This document shows positions 5,192 through 6,183 of a DNA stretch of 6,183 nt, one piece after another (the first letter of the stretch is position 1; each line of letters starts with the position of its first letter). A program made the position numbers and the translations under genes. The notes under the pieces are model-generated. The model did not search any database and was not told the DNA's origin. It worked only from the letters and a program-made list of their open reading frames with translations. Source of the DNA: Methanomassiliicoccaceae archaeon (GTDB lineage Archaea > Thermoplasmatota > Thermoplasmata > Methanomassiliicoccales > UBA472); the NCBI GenBank assembly GCA_016919565.1, contig JACXTO010000099.1, positions 1 through 6,183 on the forward strand, read 5' to 3'.

Positions 5192-5958
5192 CGATCGGAC
5201 GCCGGATCATCCGCTTGGACGAGACGACCTCGACGAACGACGAGGCGAAGCGCCACGCAAAGAACGGAGAGGCCGAAGGCCTGGTAGTGGTGGCGAAGCG
5301 CCAGACCGAGGGCAGAGGACGTCTGGGCCGGGAATGGGTCTCGCCGCAGGGCGGATTGTACGTATCTGTGTTGCTCAGACCGGACCTCGACCCGAAGCAA
5401 CTGACAGCCTTCACGGTCTATTCCGCAGTGCCAGTGGCAAGGGCGATAGAGAGTATCACCGGCCTCAAGACCGAGCTGAAATGGCCTAACGATATCCAGG
5501 TCGATGGCCGCAAGGTCGCCGGCCTGCTGGTCGAGGGGACCGGTCAGCAGGGCAAGGTCGACTTCGTGGTCCTGGGAATCGGGATCAACGTCAACATAGA
5601 ATCGAAGGAACTGGGTGTGGATGGTGCCACTTCGCTGGGCGAGGTACTCGGTCGGGAGATAGACCAAGATGATCTCTTCGCGGCAGTGTTGCTCGAGCTG
5701 AAGAGCTATAATGAGCAGCTCATGAAAGGCAAGTATCCAGAGGACGAGTATGTCGCGCGATCTTCGGTCCTGGGGCACCAGATCGAGGCGAAGGTCGGCC
5801 GGGAGACGTTCAGGGGGAAAGCGCTGTATCTGGCACCCGACGGCGCGCTGGTGATCAAGAGCGACGAGGGCCTGGTGCTGAGGCTCTCGTGGGTGAACGA
5901 TACGAGCATCAGAGTGACCGATCCGACGGAAAGCAACGACTATCCGACGAAGGATTAA
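5182..5958 (+). CDS. birA: Biotin--[biotin carboxyl-carrier protein] ligase (class I, no HTH)
   Basis: A 258-residue ligase that makes biotinyl-5'-AMP and transfers biotin to a lysine of a carboxyl carrier protein. The catalytic domain shows STND (17-20), the biotin/ATP loop GRGRLGREW at 44-52, KWPND at 100-104 and the GIGINVN motif at 132-138. A C-terminal SH3-like domain (about 195-240) completes the fold. The N-terminal winged helix of bifunctional BirA repressors is absent, so this is an enzyme only, as in many archaea. The start is uncertain: ATG at 5182 overlaps the ACT gene by ten bases, while ATG at 5188 gives the common ATGA overlap and follows an AGGA-like sequence; the protein is two residues shorter in that case. 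Either way translation is coupled to the ACT-domain gene. The carboxylase gene starts 43 bases downstream, and its biotinylated partner is the obvious substrate. Confidence 0.93.
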   Translation: MEMTIGRRIIRLDETTSTNDEAKRHAKNGEAEGLVVVAKRQTEGRGRLGREWVSPQGGLYVSVLLRPDLDPKQLTAFTVYSAVPVARAIESITGLKTELKWPNDIQVDGRKVAGLLVEGTGQQGKVDFVVLGIGINVNIESKELGVDGATSLGEVLGREIDQDDLFAAVLLELKSYNEQLMKGKYPEDEYVARSSVLGHQIEAKVGRETFRGKALYLAPDGALVIKSDEGLVLRLSWVNDTSIRVTDPTESNDYPTKD

Positions 5959-5961
5959 TAA
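5955..5961 (+). promoter_or_regulatory. Possible weak TATA element before the carboxylase gene
   Basis: TTAATAA overlaps the biotin ligase stop and lies about 44 bases before the ATG at 6002, which would give a leader of about 15-20 bases containing the G-rich run at 5989-5993. The carboxylase gene may therefore have its own start of transcription as well as readthrough from the ligase gene. The element is short and overlaps coding sequence, so support is weak. Confidence 0.2.
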
Positions 5962-6001
5962 GCGATAGACGATTCATTTCGAAAGGCTGGGGGCAACGCA
6001 A

Positions 6002-6183
6002 ATGGCTGCCGAGGACAACAACCGGGAAAGGCGGGAGATCAAGGAGCTCAGGGACCTGAAGCGCAAGAGCCGCGTCGGGGGAGGTAGCGAAAGGATCGAG
6101 CGCCATCACAAGCAGGGGAAGATGACCGCCCGCGAACGCATCGAGGCGATCGTGGACCCGGGCAGCTTCGTGGAGATCGATGC
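6002..6183 (+). CDS. Acyl-CoA carboxylase carboxyltransferase (beta) subunit, N-terminal part
   Basis: The open frame runs off the window end after 60 codons. The first 20 residues are charged and helical ([15 protein letters not shown]), then comes [20 protein letters not shown] and [10 protein letters not shown]. This last stretch is the conserved start of the carboxyltransferase family of propionyl-/methylmalonyl-CoA and related biotin-dependent enzymes, such as PccB, the carboxyltransferase of acetyl/propionyl-CoA carboxylases, and MmdA of methylmalonyl-CoA decarboxylase. The subunit moves carboxyl groups between carboxybiotin and an acyl-CoA. Which acyl-CoA, and whether the complex carboxylates or decarboxylates, cannot be told from this fragment. 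A GGGGG run (5989-5993) lies 8 bases before the ATG. The adjacent biotin ligase gene supports the assignment; the carrier and biotin carboxylase genes should lie beyond the window. Confidence 0.88.
   Translation, partial: MAAEDNNRERREIKELRDLKRKSRVGGGSERIERHHKQGKMTARERIEAIVDPGSFVEID

Noticed and set aside
5044..5778. Minus-strand open frame of 244 codons opposite the biotin ligase
   Set aside because: The ligase has all catalytic motifs on the plus strand; the long antisense frame is due to high GC codon use.

Overview
The window looks like chromosomal DNA from a GC-rich archaeon. I infer this from TATA/BRE-like boxes about 25-30 bases upstream of starts, two genes that appear to be read from nearly leaderless transcripts, short intergenic spaces with ATGA overlaps, and archaeal-style proteins: a zinc-ribbon protein, a CooT/CooC pair, and an ACT-domain protein with an AbrB-like middle segment. 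A Thermoplasmatota-type (for example Methanomassiliicoccales-related) or other euryarchaeal host fits, but the lineage is an inference. I see no mobile element, tRNA, rRNA or CRISPR array.

Left part (1-1624, plus strand). After a 135-base leader with a promoter comes a 150-residue zinc-ribbon protein of unknown role (136-588). Next is a tight two-gene unit with its own TATA box: a 63-residue CooT-family nickel-binding protein (643-834), then a 262-residue CooC-type nickel-insertion ATPase (836-1624) with the deviant Walker A motif and the Cys-X-Cys metal site. Together they should deliver nickel to a Ni enzyme, most likely carbon monoxide dehydrogenase or acetyl-CoA synthase, which is not in the window. 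A GC-rich hairpin with T tracts on both sides (1676-1699) separates this unit from the convergent operon.

Middle part (1704-4094, minus strand). This is a three-gene operon read right to left: PadR-family repressor, DrrA-type ABC ATPase, and ABC-2 membrane permease. The genes are 7 bases apart or overlap by 4 bases, and the permease has a strong Shine-Dalgarno. A perfect 6+6 inverted repeat lies just downstream of the predicted transcription start in front of padR. The layout is a self-repressed drug or lipid exporter.

Right part (4146-6183, plus strand). A divergent promoter region carries evenly spaced AGGC/GCCT half-sites. It is followed by a 311-residue protein that reads as ACT, AbrB-like hairpin, ACT. 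This gene overlaps a biotin-protein ligase without an HTH domain (5182 or 5188 to 5958). Then comes the start of a biotin-dependent acyl-CoA carboxylase carboxyltransferase subunit (6002 to beyond the window end). The ligase next to the carboxylase makes functional sense, because the ligase biotinylates the carboxylase's carrier protein. The ACT protein is the best candidate for something little described: possibly an amino-acid-sensing regulator of the carboxylase region.
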